27,379 nucleotides of DNA from Pilasporangium apinafurcum. Taxonomy: Eukaryota > Oomycota > Peronosporomycetes > Pythiales > Pythiaceae. The translations under genes and the position numbers were made by a program. This document shows positions 17,461-26,124 of the stretch, piece by piece. The stretch covers positions 12,096 through 39,474 of the forward strand of contig BCKE01000111.1 in the NCBI GenBank assembly GCA_001600495.1, read 5' to 3'. Positions within the stretch are counted from its first letter, which is position 1, and each line of letters begins with the position of its first letter. The notes under the pieces were generated by a model, which saw nothing but the letters and a program-made list of their open reading frames with translations, was not told the origin of the DNA and ran no database searches.

Positions 17461-17994
17461 TTATGATAGTCGAAAACTGCCTGCGCGCATCGAACCTCCC
17501 TTACGTTTTGCACGAATCGCTGCCATGTGAGCCTTAGCTTCTGGGCTACCTTTTGTTAATCGTCCTCCCCTTCGTGCAAAACCGACACCGGTAAGAGCCT
17601 TAAGACCTTGGCGTGCAGCGACACCGGCAGATGGAGCACCGAAAGCAGTAGCGACGGCTGGCACAGCAACATCAGCTACTGCACTAGCGACAGGTTTAAT
17701 AATGTTCCAGTTAGATTTAAGCCATGGCCAGGCTTTGTCCTTGATCCAGCTCCAAAAGGAGCCACCTTGCATCTCATTCAAGTCGTGGATAATCTCCCCG
17801 GGAGCCAGTTGGAGGCGGACGCCTTTACCGGCTTTCTTAGCCTTCACGATCTTCTCATAGTTAGCTGGATGAACATGAATGGTGTCTTCGCCTCCGGACA
17901 ACTCAGAAGCGGTTAGATTCACTGACTTGAGCTGGGCAAGCTTTTCAGCTTTAGCTCGTCCTACACTAATGCTAACCTTCTTGTATGTACTCAT
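17461..17994 (-). CDS. pVI/pX-like minor capsid protein with adenain cleavage motifs
   Basis: 177 residues, basic, probably bound inside the capsid. It has a likely protease site L-N-E-M-Q-G-G just before an amphipathic, Trp-rich helix (FWSWIKDKAWPWLKSNW, residues 80-96), like the membrane-lytic helix of adenovirus pVI. Two further matches are LSGG-E (32-36) and LTGV-G (134-138). A hydrophobic alanine/valine-rich part (101-128) and a lysine/arginine-rich tail follow. Whole-family similarity is general to Polinton and adintovirus minor proteins, not a confirmed orthology. It is convergent with the major capsid gene (39-bp gap) and lies immediately downstream of the ATPase gene on the same strand. 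Confidence 0.65.
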   Translation of the reverse strand: MSTYKKVSISVGRAKAEKLAQLKSVNLTASELSGGEDTIHVHPANYEKIVKAKKAGKGVRLQLAPGEIIHDLNEMQGGSFWSWIKDKAWPWLKSNWNIIKPVASAVADVAVPAVATAFGAPSAGVAARQGLKALTGVGFARRGGRLTKGSPEAKAHMAAIRAKRKGGSMRAGSFRLS

Positions 17995-18110
17995 AATTCG
18001 ATTTGTATATTCTCTAGCACGAAAACAAAATTCAGAAAATAATTAAGTGACTACTGAAGCTTCCGAGATTCAAGCGTGGCTGGGTTGATAATAACATGAT
18101 TGAAATTGAA

Positions 18111-18755
18111 TCACAATTGACTATCTGGATTGTCGATCAATAAGAACTGTCCCCGCTCTTTCGTAGCTTGCTCGTATGCGCGCTGTAGCTGAGGGAGAGT
18201 AACTGATGGAATAGTGAAATCAGCGAGGATCATTCTCAAATCGCGAATCGAATTCGCCTTCATTAGGAATAGATATTCGCTGTTCAATCGAATCATCTTA
18301 TCCAAGGCAAACCAAGAATGGGATAGGAACAAAGTCGATAGACGCTTATGTCGACCACGAATGAAATAGTGGCTAAAAAGATGCTTCTGAAGTGATCGAT
18401 CAGAGCTGTAATCATCGATAATCACAAGCTGCACGCCACCCTTTGGATCCGCTTCGATGTCATCAACTGAAGGAGGATTTTGAGGGTCATAGACAGTAAT
18501 GAATCCCTGGAGTTTGTCTCGAATGTAGTTGTATAGCTCCTGATCGGGATTTCGGGCAATCAGGTGGAGGTGAGTAAAAACATTAGGAGACCCCTTGAGA
18601 ATATGGAATACCAAGTTGGTTTTTCCAGCACCAGAAGGAGCAAGGATAACACCTCTAAATAGTTTCTTGATGTGGAGAGCAGGAATATCACCAAGCGAGT
18701 TTGATTTATACTGTTTCGGGAGAGNGGCTCCCCAATTCACAATTTTGTCGCTCAT
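18111..18755 (-). CDS. FtsK/HerA-family genome packaging ATPase
   Basis: Pumps the viral genome into the preformed capsid. The Walker A motif is APSGAGKTNL (residues 39-48) and Walker B is QLVIIDDYSS (109-118). A conserved LSTLFLSHSWFALDK stretch follows, the position of the sensor/arginine-finger part. At 214 residues it is the compact A32-like form of Polintons and virophages. It starts MSDKIVNWGA (one ambiguous codon) and is divergent from the fibre gene with a 42-bp shared promoter region. It is in the same strand direction as the pVI-like gene downstream, and possibly co-expressed. The frame is intact. Confidence 0.85.
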   Translation of the reverse strand: MSDKIVNWGAXLPKQYKSNSLGDIPALHIKKLFRGVILAPSGAGKTNLVFHILKGSPNVFTHLHLIARNPDQELYNYIRDKLQGFITVYDPQNPPSVDDIEADPKGGVQLVIIDDYSSDRSLQKHLFSHYFIRGRHKRLSTLFLSHSWFALDKMIRLNSEYLFLMKANSIRDLRMILADFTIPSVTLPQLQRAYEQATKERGQFLLIDNPDSQL

Positions 18756-18776
18756 GATGTTTTATCAACGGCTAAT

Positions 18777-18785
18777 TATAAATAG
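18777..18785. promoter_or_regulatory. TATA-like element between ATPase and fibre genes
   Basis: TATAAATAG, 12 bases before the fibre ATG. The complement gives TATTTATAAT for the ATPase gene, about 20 bases from its ATG. It is the shared 42-bp gap of two divergent genes, like the palindrome at 14017. Confidence 0.4.
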
Positions 18786-18797
18786 AGAGTTAAAGAA

Positions 18798-20178
18798 ATG
18801 TCTGACTCAGGGTTTATTGTCCCTCCAAGCTTGGTTGAAAGCGGTATATACAATCCAAGCAATTATGTCCAACGAACGGATTATCTAACACTAGCTACAG
18901 CCGAAGCAACATATTGCAAACTCAATGACAGTCGATTGATTTCTATTGGAGTGATCACTGGTCTCACACCTGGAACAGCTACCGTGTCGAAGGCGTTGAT
19001 CCTTGATTCGGGTAGGAATATCACAAATATCAATAATCTAGGTTTATCATCTGTCAATATTGCTTCCACTGCTGCACAAGAGAATAGCGTTCTTTTCACA
19101 AACCATGCTACTATAATCCAGAGGGTGGACGCTACTACCACCTCAAGAGCTTCTATCGCGTTTCTTAATACAAATGCACTACCAGCAGGTGGATATACAC
19201 CGAGCATGACTCTAGCATCGGAGAGACGATCGGAAGGAGGTGGTGTTTCTGATTTCGTTCTCAGCATGCGAAACAGCTCGATCCCGGGCACAGCATTAAC
19301 CAATCGATTACGCATCTCTGGTGTAGATGGAACGACACGACTAAACCAACCCTACGTATTCTCTCGTAGTGGATTTACAGGCCAGAGCTTATTTAATACA
19401 CAAGCGAGTCATGTATNCACTTCCTCAGGCTTTACCGATGGCACTTATGAAATTGCGTATACGGCCTCAACAACGCAAGGCGTTGCTTTTGCTGTCCAAC
19501 TTAACAACGGTGTTCAATCTACAACAACGAATTCAGCATGGATTGGAACTGTCCAATAACGATTTACGATTTGGTAATAATAGCGCAACGAGAATGACTC
19601 TGAATACATCAGGATATCTTGGAATTGGAACAACCGGTCCATCCTATCCACTTGAAATCACAACTTCCACAGCTGTAAGTAGTCTTAACAACTATGGAGT
19701 TGTTCAAAGTACTGGAGCTAGTTACAGTCAGCTCGGACCTTCTGGTAGTTATTCAATCGCTATTCGAACTCCCGATGGAATTAGATGTAACGCTGTATTA
19801 CTTAGCAGTGATCGCCGCTTGAAACGAGATTTCCAAGATGTTCCAGATGATTTGGTCGAGAGCTTTATCACTAGTGTGAAACCGACTCTATACCGTCTCA
19901 AGAAAGATGATTCGCGACTGGAACTCGGCTNNATTTCGCAAGAGGTAGCTCAATCGGGATGGCACGGAGTCTTATCCCTAGATGAACCATCTGACGGCTC
20001 ATTACCGAAAGAAAGCGAAGATGATATCGAAGACAGATTGATGACCGTTTGCTATACCCGAATTACTTGCCTAATGCACCTTGAGCTCCTTAAGCATCGT
20101 GAACGTATCTCAAAGCTTGAACGCAAGCTGAGTGAGTTAGTCAAGCCGAAACGCGCTCGCAAGCCGAGAGTGGATTGA
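18798..20178 (+). pseudogene. Fibre/spike-like protein with C-terminal S74 intramolecular chaperone, frameshifted
   Basis: An attachment-fibre candidate. The first frame (18798-19559) is rich in Ser/Thr/Gly/Asn, with beta-repeat character. The second frame (protein-like from about 19550 to 20178) continues the same kind of sequence (LRFGNNSATRMTLNTSG, YLGIGTTGPSYPLEI). It ends in a peptidase_S74 domain: SSDRRLKRDFQDV, KPTLYRLKKDD, ISQEVAQSG and a C-terminal coiled coil with a basic tail. In this family the chaperone assists trimerisation and is cleaved off at the Ser-Asp of its start. A one-base shift (+1 frame) between about 19525 and 19556 separates the halves. It may be mutation, an assembly error (ambiguous bases occur nearby) or, less likely, programmed. 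Confidence 0.65.
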
Positions 20179-20183
20179 AACGG

Positions 20184-20477
20184 TTACATCGTTGACCTGG
20201 CGAGTAATACGCGCCGCTTGAATCGAATATTGAAAAAATAGGTCTCATCATCTCTAGAGCTTAAAGGTCTTTGATTTTGATTTTTTTCTTGGTATGAGAA
20301 GGGTTCGTAGGCTCTAGTTACGCTAGCACCTTGCTTAGCATCGGCTACTACAATCGTCTGAGCCGGCTTTTGAAGAACCAAGTCCTCCATTCGTTTGATT
20401 AGGAGATCGGTGTTTTTGTCGCTAGCCTTGAGATAGGCTTTCTTACTGAGTGGGAACTTTCTGCTTGTGTAAATCAT
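20184..20477 (-). CDS. Hypothetical viral protein, 97 aa
   Basis: MIYTSRKFPLSKKAYLKASD opens a basic, soluble protein with a central VVADAKQGASVTRAYEPF stretch. No family recognised. Its ATG is preceded on the minus strand by ctatagagc (about 24-32 bases away). It is convergent with the fibre gene (5-bp gap) and lies 24 bp past the end of the 699-residue gene on the same strand, so it may be read from the same transcript. Confidence 0.5.
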   Translation of the reverse strand: MIYTSRKFPLSKKAYLKASDKNTDLLIKRMEDLVLQKPAQTIVVADAKQGASVTRAYEPFSYQEKNQNQRPLSSRDDETYFFNIRFKRRVLLARSTM

Positions 20478-20501
20478 TCTTGACTATGTCTGAGGTCTGC
20501 T

Positions 20502-22601
20502 CTATAGTTGTAGGAATATATTTTTGAAATCGTCATCCGAAATCAGCTTNTGGCTATAAAGATCAACCGAAAGAGCCTTTAGCTCTCGAATCAGGTCAGG
20601 ATTATTGTTACCAAGCGAGATCTGAGCTCGAAGTTTATCAAACTCTGCCCTTAGTTCATCCAAAGGGTCTCCGAGTGGTTGTTTGAACGTATGTTGTAGA
20701 TGAGTCAGGCGAAGGATCTCCTGAAAGAGTCGCTTATCAGCAATCGATAGCTTATCATACGCTTGTTGGTTGATGTTGTTATCGAATAATAACTCCTTGA
20801 TCATTCCCGTTAAAGCAGGACTGATCAATTTGATTCTACCAACTTGAGTGCGATTCACATAGACCAGTTTGAGCTTATCCCGATGTAGATACGGTAACTT
20901 GATGAATTTACTCCCAAGTCGCTTGTAGATCAAGTCAGAAGCAACTCCTGAACCTTCGAGCTCGCGAAGGTTGCGAACACCTCCTCCACGCAAACCACGA
21001 CCTCGTAAACGACTTGCTCGTGAATTAGCAACAATACTGAAGTCACGAATATCTTCTTCCTTATGATCTGGTTCGCTAACTCTCATCGCCTTCACTGCAT
21101 CGAGGGAATTGTTAATCTCCCGAATAGTGCCGGAGTTATCTGTTCGCTTAAGCATTAGACCGATGTGATCGAGTAAAGCTTCATAGGTTGCATGCCAATC
21201 GATACCTCCCATGATGTCAGTAGTCAATCTCTTGCTCACCTTCTTACCGTTATCGGAGCGTCTGATACTGATATCCCCATAAGACCCGCCTTCTCCATCG
21301 ATTTCAACATCCACATTAAGCCAGTATGTCTTATTCTCCCGAAGAGCATTTGGGGTCTTAATAATCGGATGAAAGCGGTATTGCTTCTTTGATATCCATC
21401 CAGCGTTTTTATGGAGTAGCATGCCGACGATGGCCATCAATCGGTTCGCATCCATGATTGATACCCTCTTGCTAACGTTTCCGATAGTTCGCATTGACTT
21501 TCGATCACGACGCAGATCAGGACTCAAAGGTGGGCTTGATGGTTGCTCTCGCTTGGCTGGTGTGATAGTTGACATATTCATATTTTCCAAATCAATTCCG
21601 ATACCCTTAGCTCTTTCAATTATGTATTCCAATGTCGCAGGCCAATTTACGATTCGATACATTCGAGGAGCTTCGGATCGCTTAAAGATACGGACCTTAT
21701 AAGCATCAAAGTCAGGAACCAAACGATAATCACTATAGATATGGGTATTTGTTTCTTTATAACCAACAGGATGTAACATGCCTTCTAGCCTCTCCATATC
21801 AGCTGGTCTGTTTCGATACAAATTTAGGATTTCTTGCTCTGACTCCTTTTCAAGGTCGCTCATCGTCTCTTTACCAGTCTGTCGATGAGTTAAATATTTG
21901 AGCGCATTGATATCGTTTTCCGCCATTGATCTACGTTCTTCAACCTCTCTATCGAACTCTTGGGACTTAAAATCAATCTTCTCACTGATCAGATTTTCAG
22001 TGGCGAGCCAATCAATGTCATCGACCATGTCTTCGAATTTATCCTTTCGGACTGGTCTCATAGACACTTTGTTTAGGAAGGTGAATTTATGACCCTTCAA
22101 GCCCATAACATACTGATTGTGAAGACCTTTCCCATCGATACGGACAGGATTTAGCTTATATACGGCAATGTTAGGATCTCTCTCATACAAATCCTTAACT
22201 CGCTCGAAAGCGGATCGTTGCTCGTCTTCTTTCTCATCTATCGAATCATCGTTAAAGTCAATGTCGCTCATCGAGTCCCCTTCATCTCCGATATCCCCTT
22301 CATCGCTAGATGGTTTAGCTTCCGTGTTCGAATCAAAAATGGGATTTGAAGCCCCAGGAGTGGAGCTGGGTAAGGATTCGGAGAATCCCGCAAGCCCTTT
22401 GGGCGTTGGTTCGGTTTGAGTCGAAGAGCTGACTGACGCTTTGTAAGCTCCGATTCGATTCTTCTCATTATCACCAGCCCAAATGGCTTCACTATATGCT
22501 TGTTGTTTAGCTGCATCGATGGCTAAGTCTCGATTGTAGCGTTCAAGCAATACTTTCCGCTTTTGCACTTTCTCGCTGATATTTTTGTATGATGGATACA
22601 T
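20502..22601 (-). CDS. Large viral protein, 699 aa, unknown; Polinton-type C-terminal domain
   Basis: Intact apart from one ambiguous codon near the end. Parts in order: a basic N-terminus; a low-complexity, acidic Ser-rich region (about 60-130); a mixed globular part; a basic linker (about 345-380); then a second domain to about 525. Two adjacent adenain-like sites, LRGR-G and LRGG-G (532-541), precede a C-terminal domain of about 160 residues. The end, ISLGNNNPDLIRELKALSVD then a KLIS-D-D-D-F segment, is a layout I associate with large Polinton and virophage ORFs of unknown function. The paired sites suggest that the virion protease releases the C-terminal domain. No polymerase, helicase or nuclease motifs were found in it. 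Confidence 0.6.
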   Translation of the reverse strand: MYPSYKNISEKVQKRKVLLERYNRDLAIDAAKQQAYSEAIWAGDNEKNRIGAYKASVSSSTQTEPTPKGLAGFSESLPSSTPGASNPIFDSNTEAKPSSDEGDIGDEGDSMSDIDFNDDSIDEKEDEQRSAFERVKDLYERDPNIAVYKLNPVRIDGKGLHNQYVMGLKGHKFTFLNKVSMRPVRKDKFEDMVDDIDWLATENLISEKIDFKSQEFDREVEERRSMAENDINALKYLTHRQTGKETMSDLEKESEQEILNLYRNRPADMERLEGMLHPVGYKETNTHIYSDYRLVPDFDAYKVRIFKRSEAPRMYRIVNWPATLEYIIERAKGIGIDLENMNMSTITPAKREQPSSPPLSPDLRRDRKSMRTIGNVSKRVSIMDANRLMAIVGMLLHKNAGWISKKQYRFHPIIKTPNALRENKTYWLNVDVEIDGEGGSYGDISIRRSDNGKKVSKRLTTDIMGGIDWHATYEALLDHIGLMLKRTDNSGTIREINNSLDAVKAMRVSEPDHKEEDIRDFSIVANSRASRLRGRGLRGGGVRNLRELEGSGVASDLIYKRLGSKFIKLPYLHRDKLKLVYVNRTQVGRIKLISPALTGMIKELLFDNNINQQAYDKLSIADKRLFQEILRLTHLQHTFKQPLGDPLDELRAEFDKLRAQISLGNNNPDLIRELKALSVDLYSXKLISDDDFKNIFLQL

Positions 22602-22641
22602 GCTTCGTCTATAATTCTGTTAGTCAAAAACTGAATGGAAA

Positions 22642-23490
22642 TTAAATATTTATACGGTGAGTCGCACTCGAGTTATGATAATCCCTCTCCATTTTTGACA
22701 TCCTGCTTTTGTTAATCAATCGAAGATTGCTCTCCGGCTCCCAACTTGATTCATCTTCGTTATAGCCCACCCATTTAACTAAATACTTGAATTTACCGTT
22801 CTTTAGCTGACGATGATCTAGGATACGTTCTACTTCATAGATATTGTCTTTCTTTGACAGAGGAGCATCGGTCGGTTCAGCTTTAACTAGCTTCAAATCA
22901 TTGTGGGACTTGTAGAGTGTATGTCGATTCTTTGATCTGATCTGGAACTTGAATCCATCCGTGTCAACGATTTCATAGACGGTCTTTGACCATAGCTCCT
23001 TCTCTTTGCCAAATGTTGATTTGGGTAGGCGATACACTACCGATTGACCAACAGAAAACTGATCATTGATTTGATTGTCAAGATTTCGATTGTGCTCCAA
23101 TTCCGCTTCGATAACCTTTCCCTTCATCTCATTTGGGGTTACTTTGATCCCACTGTGATACGTCGAGTTGTAATTCTTGACGACGTCAGTCAATAACTCT
23201 TGGGTGATAGGACGTTTTATTTTTGTGAGTCGCTGTCTTAAGGTTCGATTGAAACGCTCTATCTTCCCCATAGTAGTATGTTCCCCTGGCTCGTTATTAA
23301 AATGCTCAATGCCTTTCGTTTTTACAAACTCCTCCGCTTTGTCATTAACGAATTCGCTTCCGTTATCACTAGTAATGACCGTTGGCTTGTGCTTCTTAAC
23401 AAACTCTTTTAACCCAATCAACACTGTAGAAGCTTTCTTGTCCGGAAGTAACCTAGCGAAACCGAGTCGTGAGTTAATGTTCACTGCGCA
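22642..23490 (-). pseudogene. Chromodomain integrase (rve), N-terminally truncated
   Basis: Retrovirus-like integrase of the Polinton type. The second and third catalytic residues are present: Asp in [12 protein letters not shown] and Glu in [16 protein letters not shown]. They are followed by an SH3-like part ([12 protein letters not shown]) and a C-terminal chromodomain ([11 protein letters not shown], then [17 protein letters not shown]). Homology begins at about [12 protein letters not shown] (23478). Before that, the zinc-binding domain and the first catalytic Asp are missing, and the frame runs into unrelated sequence as far as an incidental Met at 23658. The protein cannot be an active integrase. 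The break lies near 23480-23490, and the region beyond looks non-viral. The chromodomain suggests targeting to histone-marked chromatin in intact relatives. Confidence 0.85.
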
Positions 23491-23711
23491 AGCGGCTACG
23501 GCGCTGTGTGATAAAATTTTGACAAGCTGGGAAAAACAGAATTTGGATAAGGTGCACTTGACGCACTGCGACACAGTACATTCTTTGGATGTTCGATAAA
23601 ATACCACGTTCGTCAAGTGGCTTACCCTGCTCTTCTCGAACAGACTGCAGTATGTCAAGGGCTCTGTTCAAGAATTACGAGCCGCGAAGACGAGTTAGTC
23701 CCGCACAGCCA
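23491..23711. other. Junction sequence between truncated integrase and ankyrin gene
   Basis: 220 bases of neither recognisable viral nor ankyrin sequence. Both strands have open frames that look protein-like (minus: 23671-23491, [20 protein letters not shown]; plus: 23490-23582, then [20 protein letters not shown] after a stop). I cannot decide between them. It is probably a host fragment captured between two breakpoints. Confidence 0.3.
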
Positions 23712-25697
23712 CTACCTACGTCTCGACTGGCCNGGTCTGCCACCCGGATACTTCCACGGCACGCGATAGTCGGGCACCACAGCCACCACCTCCATGTGCT
23801 TCTTCTTCTTCGCCATATCAATTGCCTTGTACGTATAGCCCTCGGATCGATGCTCCAACAGGAACTTGACCACGTCCACATGGCCATTGGCCGCTGCCCG
23901 GTCAATGGCCTCCGTGGTGCAGCCTTCCGACCGATAATTGTGTAGAAATCGCACGACCATCAGATGGCCGTTGGCCGCCGCCTTGTCCATCGCGTCCGTC
24001 GTACATCCCCCGTGGCCGTGGAAATGCAGATACTTGAGAATGCAGATGTTTCCACGCTCCGCGGCCTCGTCCATGGCTTTGGTCGTGTACACTTGGGTCG
24101 GATCGGTCTTCATGGCATCAAAGTACTCGAGGACATGCACTTGTGCATTGGAAGCAGCCTTCTCAATGGCGTAGAGCACAAGTTGAGGCTTTGCGGTGAT
24201 CACGTCCGACAGACAGTGCTCGTAGAGATACGCCAGCGTGTTGCGGCTGCCATGTTGAGCTGCCATGACCAGCGCTGACGCAGGAATCTCCGCTATGTTG
24301 TGCTGGTGCACGTACTGGAGCGTCGGGACATGGTTCGAGCTGACAATGTACCGCACCAATGCCTCACTGCAGCCTTCCGTGCGATTCTCGTGAAGGAATC
24401 GCAGCATCTCCAAATCATCATACGCCAAATCCATCGCGGCAGTGGTGCAGCCTTCCGTCCGATGCTCATGGAGATACTTGACGACGTCCAAGTGATGGTT
24501 CCTTGCCGCTTCGTCCATGGCGTAAGTCGTACAGCCTTCACTTCGGTGCTCATGGAGAAATCGAACAATGTCGAGATGTCCTCGCGCGGCTGCTTCGTCC
24601 ATCGCCAAGGTGGTCGCGTCGTATTCATGCTCGTGCAGGTACTGGACAATCTCCAACTGGTTCTCCGCGGCCGCAATGTCCATGGCTTTGGTCGTGTATC
24701 GCTCGTATCGGTTGCCATATTGAGCACCGTGAGAGATACATCGCCTAGAGACCCACTCATCATCTTCGTCTGTCACTGCGGTTGCCGAGTCTTCCGTGAG
24801 ATGCTCGTGCAAGTAGCGTACAAGGTCGAGGCTACCGAGCTTTGTCGCATAGTTCACGGCTGTAGCAGTGCAACACACACCACGCTGCTCGTGCAGATAC
24901 CGCACAAGCTCGAGATCTTCGCCCCACACGGCAACCGTCATCATGACAGTCGTAGTCTCGACGTCGGTGTTCTGTACAAGATACTTGATCACAGCGGATG
25001 CTCCACACTCGGCCGCATCAGACGGTCTGCCCTCGGTGCGATGCTCCAGCAGCCATTTGACCGTGTCCACATGGNCNTTAGCTGCAGCANTCCGGATCAT
25101 TTCCTTCGACCACATGCCGTTTGCCCTCGGCACATGCTCGTGAAAGTACTTGAGCACGTCCAGGTGGCCCATGGACGCCGCCCATTGAAGCGCATAGTCT
25201 GTGAAGAACGGCTCACGGACTTGCTCAAACAGGTAGCGCACAATCTCGAGATGTCCGTTCCCTGCTGCTTCATCGATGGCTCGATACGAGCAGTCTTCGC
25301 CGAAATGCTCGTGGAGGAAGCGCACAACCTCAAAGTGGCCGTACTTGGCGGCCTTGTCCACGGCGTTAGCCGAACAGCCTTCCGTGCGATGCTCGTGGAG
25401 AAAGCGGACGACGGACAAGTAGCCACGACGCGCGGCATTCTCCATGATGCTCTTGTCAGGCTGGCCGTAGTAGTTTTTGAGCTGTTCTGGATGGCGCGGA
25501 TGCAGCCACTTGAGCGCTCGCAGCGCGTCGGCTTCGGTCCAGTAGCCCTCGGTGATGCTCACACTTCTGGGTGGAGCTACTTTCCACCACGACGGCGGGC
25601 AGAGCGCGTAGCTGGCGACGAGCTGCGCGATGGCGTCCACGTCCACGTCCACGCGCTGGCTGCGGAGCACGACGCGCGCGGTCGTCAGCGGCTCCAT
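23712..25697 (-). CDS. Ankyrin-repeat protein (oomycete HEHRTEGC type)
   Basis: 661 residues from the chosen start at 25697 (MEPLTTARVVLRSQRVDVDV). The first in-frame Met (25808) would add 37 residues of non-family sequence. An N-terminal cap of about 85 residues, including LPPSWWKV-like and ALRALKWLHPRHPEQ parts, is followed by about 19 ankyrin-like units of 33 residues. They have the form MDxAAxxGHLxVVRFLHEHRTEGCT. Two to three central units are eroded. Typical ankyrin stacks bind proteins; the partner is unknown and no F-box, kinase or secretion signal is seen. The family is very large in oomycetes. Ambiguous bases (23733, 25075-25090) hint at several diverged copies in the assembly. The long antisense ORF in this region is a shadow. 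Confidence 0.82.
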   Translation of the reverse strand: MEPLTTARVVLRSQRVDVDVDAIAQLVASYALCPPSWWKVAPPRSVSITEGYWTEADALRALKWLHPRHPEQLKNYYGQPDKSIMENAARRGYLSVVRFLHEHRTEGCSANAVDKAAKYGHFEVVRFLHEHFGEDCSYRAIDEAAGNGHLEIVRYLFEQVREPFFTDYALQWAASMGHLDVLKYFHEHVPRANGMWSKEMIRXAAAXXHVDTVKWLLEHRTEGRPSDAAECGASAVIKYLVQNTDVETTTVMMTVAVWGEDLELVRYLHEQRGVCCTATAVNYATKLGSLDLVRYLHEHLTEDSATAVTDEDDEWVSRRCISHGAQYGNRYERYTTKAMDIAAAENQLEIVQYLHEHEYDATTLAMDEAAARGHLDIVRFLHEHRSEGCTTYAMDEAARNHHLDVVKYLHEHRTEGCTTAAMDLAYDDLEMLRFLHENRTEGCSEALVRYIVSSNHVPTLQYVHQHNIAEIPASALVMAAQHGSRNTLAYLYEHCLSDVITAKPQLVLYAIEKAASNAQVHVLEYFDAMKTDPTQVYTTKAMDEAAERGNICILKYLHFHGHGGCTTDAMDKAAANGHLMVVRFLHNYRSEGCTTEAIDRAAANGHVDVVKFLLEHRSEGYTYKAIDMAKKKKHMEVVAVVPDYRVPWKYPGGRXGQSRRR

Positions 25698-26124
25698 TGT
25701 CGGACGATTGTCGGATTCGCAACTGAGACCAAGAGGTCCAGTATTTGTCACAACCTCTAAGAATTGATCATATATCATCCCTCTGAATCTGATTCCACGC
25801 AGTGACACCTCACCAACCCACTCGAACTCATGAATCCATCACGACGAGTGGCTCTGCCGCCTCAGATTCGTCCTGTGACAGCTCTCGCTGACATTGTCCA
25901 GCAGCCGCCACCACGTGAGCGTGCGCTGGCACCACGAGCCATACCAGATTCAAAGTGGCGGCGGTCATGGCACTGGACGACGCGGATCCAATCCCCGAGG
26001 GTGTTCCTCCTGCGCGAAGATTCTAGTGTGGTTGTCAAACTCATTCTCCAATTGGTCTTCTTCCGCTCACACCAAGCGTCCAAGCGTCAACGTTCCGTTC
26101 CAGCATCTTGACTCACCGACCGTC
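25698..26124. promoter_or_regulatory. Intergenic region between divergent ankyrin and RNase T2 genes
   Basis: About 430 bp of mixed composition. No clear TATA or Inr picked out; short ORFs of 73-93 codons are not supported. It should contain both divergent promoters. Confidence 0.3.

Noticed and set aside
19525-19559. Programmed +1 frameshift in the fibre gene
   Set aside because: No clear shift-prone sequence or downstream structure, and N bases nearby make mutation or assembly error simpler. Kept only as an alternative.
23499-23658. N-terminal extension of the integrase to the Met at 23658
   Set aside because: It has neither the zinc-binding HHCC pattern nor the first catalytic Asp, so the extension is out-of-family sequence after a breakpoint.
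24300-25760. Long plus-strand ORF (486 aa) antisense to the ankyrin gene
   Set aside because: The minus strand shows the ankyrin repeat pattern throughout. The plus frame is a shadow created by the periodic repeat and high GC.
25830-26111. 93-codon plus ORF upstream of the RNase T2 gene
   Set aside because: Lies in the promoter gap, no motif, and overlaps other equally poor ORFs.
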